Under the pieces are notes generated by a model. It was not told the origin of the DNA. It worked only from the letters and a program-made list of their open reading frames with translations, and did not search any database. This document shows, one piece after another, positions 20,945-31,987 of a stretch of 64,000 bases of DNA; within the stretch, counting starts at the first letter, position 1, and each line of letters begins with the position of its first letter. Position numbers and translations under genes: made by a program. Source of the stretch: Catenaria anguillulae PL171 (lineage: Eukaryota > Blastocladiomycota > Blastocladiomycetes > Blastocladiales > Catenariaceae); contig MCFL01000079.1 of assembly GCA_002102555.1 (NCBI GenBank), positions 45,051 to 109,050 on the forward strand. The letters run 5' to 3'.

Positions 20945-23831
20945 TCAACTTACTGCCGCGGCTGCTGCCGCGGCCGATGTGATGATGACCTTGGCATCCG
21001 AATCAAAGCCGCAAGCGCATTCGTGAATCTTGACCACAATCTCCTTGACCAAACGCCGCCTCTCAATCCAATCCACTCTTGGACCCGTGAAAAGGCGAGC
21101 GGCATTAGCCGCCGGATTCTGGCCATGCAAAGGCACCAGAGCCGTAATAAGTGTGGCAACAGCACGAAAGTGTGGGTCGTCGAACTGTGGATCAGGGTAC
21201 TTGGGCAACAATCGAAACACGTGCGGGGCGAGCGTCGTGTCGACAACACGAAGAAGAAGAAGAGCTTGGGCTCGAAGAGTCAAGAGCAAGTGCGAAATGG
21301 CGGACTCATTCGCAATGAGCTCGTCCTTGATGCGCTTGAGATACTCTGGCAGTGGGAGTGAGTTGAGCGGCTGTTGCCTCTTCTTGGTTGACTTGCGGCT
21401 CGCATCCGGGAAGTCCACATCAACCGTGCACTTGGACAGCATCTGATGCATGGCCCCAACCTTGATTGGGTGCGTGCCCGCATCCGCAAACGGCTTGAGC
21501 ACGGCATAGCAAACCGGGGATATTGTCTCATCCACGAGCCGCCACAGCGACCAGTCCTGTTGCCGAAACTTGACGTATCGCACCGACTTTGCGCGGCCCG
21601 CTGGCGGCGACACATTCAACGCGAGGCTTGCGCTTGACAGGCCAAGCCGGTGGGAAAAGGCCTTCCACACATCCACCATTTCCGTTGGATCCCGACCAAC
21701 AAACACCTTGTGCTTTCCGCCTACAAGCTCAAAAAACTTGTCCATCCGCGGCCACCACCCGCCGCCGCTGCCGTCCGCGTAACAATCCTTGCCCAGGTTC
21801 AGCCCCAGATCTCGCATGCACAACGACACGGCCACGTACACGAATGCGCCCAGGTGAATGTACTGGGCTCGATCCTCCATTTCGCACGCATACTTGCGCG
21901 CTAGTGCGTACGCGCCACCTGAGAGCATTCCGGCGGCCCATGGGTGCAGGGGAAGCAGTTTCTGGCAATTGACCAAACCTGTGTCTTGCAGCCATGGAGC
22001 CGGGTGGATGAATCGAGCAAGGATCTTGTTATACACGGTCGAGGGCAAAGACTGGTCTATAGAGAGGCAGGCCGAGAAGCCGTTGGAAAGCACGTTCATG
22101 GGGTCGAAAAAGTCAACCATGACGCGCCCAAACACGAGGTCTTTGGTGCGGCGGCGCGCCATTCGGTCCAGGCAGAGGTAGACCCGGAGCGCAAATAGTT
22201 TGGGAAGCGGGATCGGGTCGCTTGTGGTGAAGATGGTGTCGAGCGTATCAAGAATGGCAATGTGGGCTTTAGCACTGGCCCTGTGGACGAATACAAAGGG
22301 CGATGAGCACCTACACTAGATGTTAAACGAGGAGGGGTGGAAAGAGCAAAACGTGCAGCATGTGCTCCACCTCCTGCCAAGCGTAATACAAGCACCGTAA
22401 CGCCTCCATATCCCGAACAAGCTCTTCCATGTTGGTCGTCATCCACGCCGCAACTTCTTGAGACGCATCGGCAATGTGTGGCGGGTCCGCCACATCCGCT
22501 GGGCCAAAGGCACAGTCCTTGAAATCGCTACGCTTGAAAGCTCTGCGTAGCGACGCGGCAACCACTTGCTCTCCCAAACACGTTGCGCTCGTCATGATGA
22601 ACATGGCCCGCTCAACCGCCGGTTCACGGATCGCAGATTGATAATCCTCGATTCGGTCGCCCTGGAAAGTCTTTGCGCGGAGTACATCGGTCCGTTGAGC
22701 TTGGAACACCGTCATGAAGAACAGCAAATCGGAATAGGCAAACTCATTGGCCATGTAATCCGGGTAAGCCACACAAATCTCGGCGTGCTCGGCTTGGATC
22801 TTGTCGACGGCAGCCGTCGTGGCAAGGCCAGCCACCTGCTGAGACGGCAAGTTGTACACAAGGTGGTCGTTCCACATGTGCGTAACGAAACGGGTGACGT
22901 GCAACATGTCGGACAGGTGGGTCGAGTAGGCGTCGATGAAGGCCATGGGGTCATCGTCTTGAATGCGATAGATTCGGCGCGCGGTCGAGGAGGTGTTGAA
23001 TATGGGCTTTGGTGCGCGAGATTTGTGCGCGCGAGTGGTGTGCGTGTGCGTGAAAGCCGCAAGGCCCTCCTCGTTGACGACATCCCAGTCATCCTCCAGC
23101 TCCTCCTCGGCAGTGTCGTCTCGAGTGCTTGCGTGGGCACTGTCATCCGCCAGCGGCGAGTACCGGCCTGCATTCAACTCGAGCACCGAATCCACCTTGG
23201 CCAGTGCGCCACGAACCGTTTGGCGGCAAACCCGTTTCTCCAGTATACAAACTACCTCCTCGAGAATGGCAATAAAGTGGGCGTGCGACTTGTTGCTCCT
23301 TTCCATTAGGTTGCCATCGTCTCTGACACCCACACGGGCTGCCGCCGCGGCCGATCCCGGCCGTGTGTTGAGCTGGAACCACTCGCCACACTGGCGGCGG
23401 GCGAAGATGGCTCGCTTGGCCCAGTCGAGAACCCGAGGCGGTACGTTAGCGGACGGGTTGCTCGAGCTAGCGATAAACTCTGCGAGAGTGACAAAGTCGG
23501 CCGTGCTGAAGTATGTTGTAACGGCATTCGGCGGTCGCGAGCCGTCCGCTGCACATTGCGATTGTGGATTGGAGCCCGAAGCCGATGATGGCACTTGGTC
23601 TGCAGCCTGTGGAGCACGGACTTTGCCCTTGCGTCGGCGTACTGATTTCGGATTCGGCTGTGCCGCGGCCGGGGTGGGTTTCGTGAGCTGCGAGTAGCCA
23701 AGTGATTCGGCCGATCGACCGAGCCAGGATGCCAGCTTGTCGGTGTTACGCTTGTAACGCTGGTACGGCTCGATGAGGAATGCGGGAAGCTTGCTGGGTT
23801 CGTGCCGTGCATTGCTCCGAGTGCTTGACAT
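20945..23831 (-). CDS. DUF6604 domain protein, large fungal protein of unknown function
   Basis: Two exons, 23831-22390 and 22280-20945, joined by a 109-nt intron (donor GTATTACG, acceptor CCACAG), giving 925 aa in continuous frame. The N-terminus LPAFLIEPYQRYKRNTDKLA followed by SWLGRSAESLGYS matches the start of DUF6604, a domain found at the N-terminus of many fungal proteins. A disordered basic segment follows (KSVRRRKGKVRAP), then an all-helical body including TYFSTADFVTLAEFIASS. The C-terminus ends in poly-Ala. Function is unknown; in other fungi DUF6604 proteins are often numerous and variable. The intron boundary was chosen because it restores the frame between DMEALRCL and ASAKAHIAILDTLD. 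No sign of decay. Confidence 0.75.
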
Positions 23832-24292
23832 TATGTGTGGAAGATTATTACATGTGGACATCTGGTTGCGTGGTTGTTGAAATGACATCCGAGTCAGCAA
23901 GCAACCGGCTTTGGAGACTTGCCGCTGGAAACGCGGACACTGAAATCGCGGACAGAGCTGTTTATTCAGCTTCTTGGCTTCGGGAATCAAGACATGAAAT
24001 AAAGACATGTACCAAACCAGCCGGCCGGGTACAAATTGGGAAGACCGCTTTGGATTGGACGACTGAACGAATGGAGAGCACTCAGGCTTCAACCCGGACC
24101 TTGACCTGCTCTGACGCGAATTAAATACCGGCAGCATGATGGCAAAAGCACACGATCGAGCATAAAACCAGCAACCGCATTTCATAAATGTGAGGATATT
24201 GTACAATAAAGAAAGCCCAAGCTCACCAGAAAGCAAGTGTAGCCGACCAGGCCCTGGGTGAGCTGGAATGGGCCAAGGGAATACAGGCGAAT
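23832..24292. other. Upstream region of the DUF6604 gene
   Basis: About 460 bp, AT-richer around 24,170-24,210 (AATAAAGAAAG). Probably promoter plus 3' flank of the MULE fragment. No gene seen. Confidence 0.4.
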
Positions 24293-25485
24293 TCAAGTCA
24301 GTGAACAGTAGAGCGTGATGGCGGCAGGTTCTTTGGCAAAGCTGCATGGACAGTGAAGGAGCCAGACTTTGACGGAAGCAAGCAATGCAAGCATTCGGGT
24401 TTTGTGGGTTTCGCCTTCAGATTGATGATTTGTTGCTGGGCTGCCATTATGCGCGTAGAGCGACGAGGCCACAAGGTGAGGGCACATGCGCCCATTTTTG
24501 ATGAATGATGGGCAGGTACAGGTTGGGATATTGGGGACGGCATTGGCATTGGTTTGGCTTGATTGCAGGTCGCCAATGGAGAATGAAGCAGGCTGGGTCG
24601 AGAATGGAGTCACAAGGTCGCGATCATAAATTAGATACCCGTCAGCAAGGATTTGTGGAATTCGGGCGATACGCAGGGGCCATGTTGAACTGCCATGACA
24701 AGATCTCAATAGTACGGTAGCATGGCGTCAAGAATGGAGACAACCAAGAGATCGAGGCGACGGTTGCAAGTGTTCCTGTATTGCACGCTGGGAATTGAGT
24801 CATGGAAAACGTTGGAATAGACCCAAGGTGGCGAACGCACCCAAGCACAACGTTATCAAAGACCTTGAAAATTGATTCGGTAATGTTGTTGGTGGCGAAC
24901 AAGTCTCGAGTCTCGCCAGGCGGGCATGCAGCAATCAAGAATGTATGCTGTGAGAGAAGCAAATGTTCAGGGTCAGTAGATACAACCAGCTCGAAATGCG
25001 CAAAAAATGAAGCGTACGTAGCCAAGCCGGGCAAAACCAGTATGTCTCAAAGTACTCAAACACCGCTGAGAATGCCTCAAACGATAGGCACATGGTGGCT
25101 GCTGATTCATAGAATGTCTGGCGGCGCCGTAAAAAGTCGGCGGCACTGGTCGACCTGACCGCAGTCTCATTAAAGAACTGAACAAGGTGCTTGAACAAGG
25201 CACGGGATGGACGGAACTGAGACTGGAGGCTTTCTTGCGACGATTGCCAAACCCAGCGCTCGATAGCCTGGAAGACGTGAAACTCGCACACCTTGATGCG
25301 CTGATTCGGATCAAAGACTGCACGATAATTGCTCGCTTGTCAGCAAAAAGAGCGTTGGCTTGAGGAAAGGGAAGAGGCGGGATAGGAAAGCGTCTGTACC
25401 TTCAAGAATGGCGTTCCGTTCGGCACAGCACTTGTCAATGGTGAAGACGATTGGACGGAGCAGGTGGTTGCCAAAACCTGGATGT
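24293..25485 (-). mobile_element. MULE-type transposase remnant with SWIM zinc finger
   Basis: Pieces of a Mutator-like transposase read in order on the reverse strand. PIVFTIDKCCAERNAILE (about 25,410-25,460) matches the second catalytic Asp region. VCEFHVFQAIERWVW (about 25,255-25,300) matches the conserved C-x-FH block. RDLFATNNITESIFKVFDN (about 24,850-24,910) matches the TNN-hxE block. CTCPSFIKNGRMCPHLVASS (about 24,470-24,530) is a SWIM CxC-xn-CxH finger. Some segments are separated by plausible short introns (e.g. after ILE at about 25,400). The N-terminal part with the first catalytic residue is absent: the homology begins next to the end of another reading frame at 25,495. Hence 5'-truncated and presumably dead. 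I saw no inverted ends. Confidence 0.6.
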
Positions 25486-25494
25486 GGATGAATG

Positions 25495-26717
25495 TCAGCG
25501 GCTACTTGCACTGGACAAGCGCGATATAGACCAGGCAATCTCGCGCAAATCTCGCGCGTCACGACTGAACGCATTGGCCATTTCCCGCGCAACGGCCAGT
25601 CGGCGGCGCGCGCGCAAGCCCCCGAGCGCAACGTCAGAAAGCTTAGTGACGAGCAAGCAACGCTCGGCCGCAAATTTGGCGCTTGCTTGCTTGAGGTCCA
25701 TGGCGTCCAACTTGGTAGCCAAGTCCAAGTACATGCCCAGCTTGTGGGCCGCATATTTTGCGGCTGTCTTGAGTTTGGCCGCCAGCGTTTCCGTGTCAGC
25801 CTGCATGGCTGCCACCTTGGGCATCCCTTGGTCGGCGCAGCGCGTCGTATGCGCTCTGAAGTAAATGTGGCGCGTAATTTCATTGCGTCTTGTCCTGTTC
25901 CAGCGTCTCTATATTGCCGGTGAGTGATGTGATTGATGCGCGCGAATGCAATACCTCGTGCTCAACGTTGTGGATATGAATCGCTGCTGCCATGGTCGAC
26001 CGCTCGAGTTGACGGCGAACCTTGCCCAACTCTTCTTGCACGTAGAAAACATGGTAATCGGCAAGCTCCTGCGCAATGACTTGGTCCTTGTCAGTCCTTG
26101 AGGCGGCCTTTCAATTGGACAACCATTGACTCCCAACCTGCGGACGTCTTGGCCGCGTCGGAACATTGCCAGGTCAGTTGCTGTGAGGCAATTTCGAGAT
26201 TTTGTTGGCGAACAAGTAGTGCCACGATCGCGGGGTGGGGCAGGGGGGGGGGGGGTGGGGCGGAGGCCGGCGCCGCCGGCGAACGAGCGAGCGAATAGTG
26301 CATGCATGGGCGGCTGTGCGGGCGTGGGTGGGCGGCCATGGGAAGAGTTGGCGGAAAGCATGCAGCAGGTCAGGTGTGGCGAGTCCGCAGCATGCGGGGG
26401 AGGGGAAGGCGTCCGAATGGAGGGTCGGAAAGAAAGGGCAACCACCAAGATCTGTCGGGATCAGGCGTTTACGCTGGTGCGGCCGGCGGCCGGCAGGCAG
26501 TGGGCCACGGTCACGGACGTCGAGACAACATGCAGCGACGATGCATTGCTGAGGGTTTCATTGGCGGAGGCGACGTTGGCGCTGACTGCCGCAGTCCGCG
26601 GTCGTGAGCGAATTAATGAGCAGCACATCACATCATGTTCGTCGGTACCAGCATTGAGCCCGATCTCGGATGTAGGCTCGACGGACTTGCGTAGCAGACG
26701 CAGTCGCCGCTCCAGCT
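25495..26717 (-). pseudogene. Remains of a coiled-coil protein gene
   Basis: Three coding-like blocks on the reverse strand: ELERRLRLLRKSVEPTSEIG (near 26,650-26,717); LEIASQQLTWQCSDAAKTSA continuing to GRLKD, then in another frame KDQVIAQELADYHVFYVQEE through NIETLEQDKTQ (26,210-25,890); and AAMQADTETLAAKLKTAAKY to the stop at 25,495. All are Ala/Glu/Leu/Lys-rich helices. A near-duplicated 10-mer (CAAGGACTGA/CAAGGACCAA on the coding strand, near 26,090-26,110) separates two blocks and shifts the frame. A second shift lies near 25,885. A C/G homopolymer run interrupts upstream (about 26,246-26,259). No family recognised; introns could explain some breaks, so a live gene is not excluded. Confidence 0.4.
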
Positions 26718-26976
26718 CAGTATGTACGCCTAGGTTACAAGGAATGAGGAATACATGTAAAAGATGGACCAGCACGCGACCGATGCGTGTCAAAAGCGGG
26801 GGCAGGAGGAAATGTACATACACAAGGAAGAGAAAGACACGAGGCAGGAATGGCAGAGCAGAGTGGGAAGAGCATGGGAGGCGGAAGCAACAATCTCTCA
26901 AGCAACAGCGAAAAACACAAAGCAAACGAATCCGCAGGATACTTGTGTTTGTGTGCGTCCACGCCCGAGCCCTGTC

Positions 26977-28245
26977 TCACCCAATGATGGACGGATTCAT
27001 GCTCTCGTACTGCGGCCGCCCACCCTGCGACTTGTTGCCCGCCACTGGATTCTCCATGCGCGTCCTATTCCCGGAATCGCAAGTCAGGACATCCGTCCCA
27101 CCAACAAGGAATTTGTCAAAAGTGAAACAAAGAAAGCGAAACGTACTTTCCCCATGCCGCCTTGAACGCCTGCCCCTCAATCACATGCTCGCCCTCCATT
27201 GCCTTTTCCGCCGCCTCGCGCGTCGCAAAGTTGACATATGCGCACCGCTTGGCCACCGATACAACAACCGACACCACGTCGCCGTAGCCGCGAAATGGTC
27301 CGCAGCGCAGGCTCGTTGGTGGCGGATGCAGGCAGTGACGACACGAGCAAGGTCGACGATGCGATTGCGCGGCTTGGTGCTGCTGGATGTGGCGGCCTTG
27401 GATGGTGCGAGCACCTGGGGCGGCGGGTGCGAGCGAGCAGAAGGAAGGGTAGGCGAAGATGCTTGTGTTTGGCGAGGAATTCGGCAAGTTTTTCCTTGTT
27501 CTTGGGCAACTCGTGACTGAATGGAAATTACGGCAAAAGTCAGCACGCTGTGGGAAAAAAAAGAAAATGAAAAAGTATTGACGAACCGATAAGAACACTC
27601 CTTGCCCCTGGGACACTTACCCTTCAACCACAAGCTGCAAATGGGCGGCCGCTTACTGCCGCCACCGGATCCACCATACGGACTTGCCGCCTCCTTTGCC
27701 ATCTTGCGCATCGTCTCCTTTGCCACGCTCTCGACCTTGCCATAATCCACCATGCCCGTGCCCGTCTTTGACAAGTTTTGCTCAGCAGCCCTGAGCAGCC
27801 ACTGGCGGTTGTGATCGTTGCTCGTGTTTGCGCCGGAATCCAAGCCCAGCACAGCGTCGCGGACCCTGGTTGACAGTCCAAACTCGAGGTCAAGGATGCA
27901 CGACTGGCAGGCATTCTTGAGCTTTGCACACGAGGTGCAGATTTCCGTGCGGCGAATGCGCTGGCCGGGGCCGGGCGACCACCGGAAGGTGGTGAATGGG
28001 CGAGAGCACGACTTGCATTGAGCGCCTTGGGGCTGGCGGGTCATGCGCATGTACGGGTTGGTGCCGAGGCACGGTTCGCAGACGATGGGGAATTCCTGTG
28101 AAAGAAATGTGATGTATTTGGAGATTGTAAAATAAGGGTGAATCAATGAAAAGCAACGTCAGGACAAGAAGTTAGTACAGACCACTTGAGCTTCGGCATC
28201 GGTGGCCGAAGCGGCGGCGGCGGCGGTTGTCGATGACATGGACAT
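26977..28245 (-). CDS. Pre-mRNA-splicing factor RBM22/Slt11 (Cwc2-Ecm2 type), with frame breaks
   Basis: Spliceosome protein that contacts U6 and the catalytic core and remodels it for branching. Exons 28245-28183, 28095-27587, 27516-27147, 27064-26977. Exon 2 has the N-terminal zinc-ribbon region (CEPCLGTNPYMRM, CKSCSRPFTTFRW, CTSCAKLKNACQSCILDLEF) and a CCCH finger ICSLWLKGKCPRGKECSYR completed by the His that opens exon 3. Exon 3 carries the RRM: TLLVSSLPASATNEPALRT (RNP2) and GYGDVVSVV...AYVNFATREAAEKAM (RNP1). Within exon 3 the likely coding frame changes: the segment between the finger and the RRM reads best in a third frame, and RNP2 and RNP1 are in different frames. The exon lengths sum to 1030, one more than a multiple of three. 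Base errors in the assembly or a damaged copy are both possible. Confidence 0.8.
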
Positions 28246-28585
28246 GGCGGTGAGCAGACAGAGAGGCAAAGACGAGTCGAGGGCAAGACACTGGAATGAA
28301 TGCTCAGGGTTGGAAAAGTCGGGTGCAAAGCTCGGGTCCAGTCACGCTATGTCCATGGCATGAAGAGCGAAACTTTCGACTTTTGTCATCACCGATTGAT
28401 GGAAAGATGAGTCGTCAAGCTCCAGTCTGACTCCGTCGAGGTGGCAAGCGCACCCCGCGAACGGTAATAGCATGGACCACCACGAGCGTGAAAGAGTAGG
28501 TACATGGCAATGTGGTGTGAGGCTGTAGCGGCCGTCAAGGCAGTGTCATGCAGACGAAAAGACACTGTCAGTGGCTGCCGCGATG

Positions 28586-28614
<29 letters not shown>
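28586..28614 (+). repeat. Poly-A tract, 29 bp
   Basis: Uninterrupted A29 in the divergent region between the RBM22-like and LRRCC1-like genes. Could be a nucleosome-depleting promoter element or the tail of an old retroposed sequence; no duplicated flank was seen. Confidence 0.8.
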
Positions 28615-28617
<3 letters not shown>

Positions 28618-28845
28618 CTTGGGCAGCCTCAAGTGAGGTATGTATGGACGCACGCAAAGGATCAGCAAATAGTGGGCCGCCGATCCCTCCTCGCTTGCTC
28701 TGCTTACCTATAGCTGCCCATCATTCCGCATGCATGACTTGAATTGAAACATTGAAATTGATCAATCATGGCATGTCCAAAACCCACAGTCCATGTACAG
28801 AAATACAGGAAATCACTCAACTCAAAGCATTGTCAGCTCAGCACC

Positions 28846-31800
28846 ATGAATACCCCACTGTCGCTCTCACGCATCGCTGCGGGCATCTCCTCGCTGCACC
28901 ACCTTGACGCGCTTCTCTTCCCACCTCCACCTTCTCCAGGTTCTGCCTCACCCAACAATCAAAGCGACAAGGACGACCAGGACCCCATGATATCGCCCAT
29001 CCGCCACCTCAACCTGCACGCTAACCGCATCACTCTTTTGGAATCCTCTGTCCTCTCGCGCCTGCGTCTCCTCGTCTCGCTTGACCTCTCCTCCAATGCC
29101 CTTGTGAACGACGACAACCATGCCTTCCCACCTCTTCCGCATTTACAGTCGCTCAACTTGGCCTCCAATCAGGTCTGCGCGCCTTTCTTTTTTTCTGTTC
29201 ATACAACTTTCCATCGATTAAACATTCACACACTCGCCGCTTCAGCTGCTCAGTTGACCGCCATTCCCGCATTCACTCACGTCCCGTGTTTGCGTCGATT
29301 GATTCTCGCTTACAACTCGATCCAGTCGCTCAATGGCATTGTCCACTTGCACGGCCAGGCATCTCAGTTGGAGATTTTGGACCTGCAGTCCAATCGTATC
29401 GCATCACCTGCAGACTTGTACCTGCTCTCCGGTCTCGTCGTACGTATTTTACTCACGTCGCTCTCGATATGCCGAGTTGTTACAGCTCAACCGTTTCAAT
29501 TCAACATGTATGCATAGAAACTACGTCACTTGCACCTCGATAACAATCCTGTTCTCGCGGCCACCGCTTCTTCCGACTCCAGTCAGTCCACAACGCACCT
29601 CACTTGGTCCATCCTGCCCACCTTGTTTTCGCTTGACGGCCATGACCGTGTTGGCGCTCCCGTCGACAATTGCTCAATGAATCTAGAGTTTATGCTTGCC
29701 GGTTCCTCATCATCACCTCCGCTACGACTCCTTGGTCCTGTCCCGCAGCCACCGCCTGCACCAGCAATACAACTGTCGGCACCCCAAGTATCACCATCTG
29801 CGCTCGACCCTGCCTCATACCATCAACAACAACAGCACCAACAACAGCAACAAGAAATGAAATCTGCACTCGTCGACCTCAAATCGCTCCTCGCCGACTT
29901 TCTCACCAACAAACCCGCTCCGGCACCTACCTCGGCCGCCGCCACAGCTCCTCCAGTGCAACATGTCAAGGAACACGACGCCCTCAAAGCACAGCTCAAG
30001 GCCATGAAAAAACACCTTGTTAAGCTCGAGCAACAGCAACAGCAACAGCAACAAGTCGTCGCACCAAAGCCTCCTCCACCCACCAGCCCTCCATCAACGC
30101 CAATGCCCGAAGCCCTCAAGTCGCTTGAATCCGAACTCGCACACCTGCACGCGCTCGACGCGCAACGCACCCAAGATCTCAAGTCACTCACCGAGGCTCT
30201 GCGCGCCGAGCGTGCGCGCGTGGCTCAGTTGGAACAGCAACTGCAATCCGAGCGCCAAGCACGACATGATGTGGAGCAAGCGTGCGAAGCGGCCAAGCGC
30301 AAACATCAGGATGCACACAACGAGGTGGGCAAGTGGAAGGCTGTGGCACGTAGCGTGGCGAGCGAGAGGGACAAGTATGATGAGGCGAGGAATCGGGTGG
30401 CTGAGATGCAGGAGCATGTGATGCAGCTCAAGACCGAGTTGTATTCGCTAAATGCACAGCTCGAGCAAGCGCAGGCGCACGCAAAGGAGGCCGAGCGTGG
30501 ATTTACAACGCGATTGGACGAGGCTATCAAGTACGCATCCGCTCGCCTCAAACTGCGTGCCGGCCACTATGACTGACGCATCACTGGATGTAACCAGGCA
30601 CGAGCGCGCCTCGCACGACCACGTCCTCTCGGAACTCAAATCCGCCCACGCCCAAGTCATCTCGACCTTGCACGCGCAACTTGCCGCTGCCCGCGCACAA
30701 ATCGACCAAGCAGACCACACACACTCGCGGCACTCGTCCGTAGCGCAATCCCAGCTCGACTTGCTGCTATCCGACCTTACCAAATTCAAATCCCAGGCTG
30801 AATCGGCCACGGCCAAACTCGCCGCCGCTTCCATCGAAGCCACACAGCTACGTGCTGCGGTTGCACAGCTCCAGACGGAACGCCTCGCGCTCAGGGACGC
30901 CGTCAAGACCCAACAGGCACACGTGACGCAGCTGAACCAGAGCTTGGCCGATGTCGAGCGCTTGTACGAATCGCGCGTGGCCAAAGTCAAGGAAAAGCTT
31001 CGGGCGGCAACACAGGCGGGTATGGCGGCGCAAGCGCAGACCAAGCGGTGCGAGGACGAGTTGGCGCATGTGCGCAAGGAGGAAGCGAGGTGGCGCGAGA
31101 GGTGTGGCGAGTTGGAACGCAGGGTGGAGGAATTGCGAGGGGTCAAGGAGGAAGCCGAGCGGGTCAGGAGGGAGGTGGAGGCCGCGAGGCAGGTGGCGGC
31201 AATCAAGGATAAGCAGGTAACGGACCAGGCAGAGACCATCAAGCATTTGAAGGGCACGTTGGCGGCCAAGGTGGCAGAGTTTCAGGACGTGAGCCGCAAG
31301 GTCGATGGCGTGAGGGAGTTGGAATTTGAGGTATGTAACGCTTTTATTTGCTTGCTTTGCTGTCGACTGACTGGGCAATTCTGTAGATTCAAACACGCGA
31401 CCGCGACATTCAAAGACTCGAAGACCTCGTCACAGAATACCGCTCGGAACGCAACGCCGCCCGGTCTCAAGTCGCACACTTGCAATCCAAGCTCGACGAC
31501 CAAGCCGAAGCACTTGCCGTGATTGAGACCGAAGCAGCGTCCATGCGGTCGACACTTGCCGCCAAACTCGCACACCTTGAGCGCCAGCTCGATGAGCACC
31601 GCTCGGCACACGCGATCGAAGTCAAGGAGCTCAAGCGGGTGGCGGTGGAGGCCAGAGAGAGGGTCAGGGAGGCCGAAGAGGCGAGTCATGCGTGGCGCGA
31701 GAGGGGTGAGCGGGCAGAGGCCAAGGTGAGGGAGGTTCAAGAGCAGGGGAAAATGGAGATGGAGGCGTTGGAGAAGGAGGTCAAGGAGGGAAAGGCAAAG

Positions 31801-31917
31801 TTGGACGAGGTGCTGGCCAAGTGGAATCGAGTATGTTACATGTTTATGGGCGAGGCAGGAGCCACGCCTGCGTCCAGTGGGAATATGAGTGGCGGCATGG
31901 TTGGCGTTGGGACTTGA
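28846..31917 (+). CDS. LRRCC1-like centriolar protein: leucine-rich repeats plus long coiled coil
   Basis: Exons 28846-29172, 29254-29439, 29518-30530, 30598-31330, 31387-31917; introns of 81, 78, 67 and 56 nt, all GT-AG with consistent phase; 929 aa. Residues 40-190 hold about five SDS22-type leucine-rich repeats (IRHLNLHANRITLLESSVL, LVSLDLSSNALV, LQSLNLASNQ, LRRLILAYNSIQSL, LEILDLQSNRI) with an LRR-cap-like HLHLDNNP end. Then Pro/Gln-rich spacers (Q-rich runs near 29,820 and 30,030) and some 600 residues of coiled coil. This order matches LRRCC1/CLERC, a centrosome/centriole protein needed for ciliary assembly in animals. Coiled-coil similarity is weak evidence, so orthology is tentative. 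Start: the ATG in CAGCACCATGA was preferred; an in-frame ATG lies 26 codons upstream. The stop is 70 bp from the convergent RTCA stop. Confidence 0.8.
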
Positions 31918-31987
31918 ACTCTTCTCTTTTGGTTGCAATTCAACTTGCACGTTCTCTGTCAAATGCAATTTGTATTGAGCAATGGAA

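Noticed and set aside
26126-27520. 464-codon + strand open frame
   Set aside because: Lies antisense to RBM22 exons and to the coiled-coil remains; Arg-rich with no domain.
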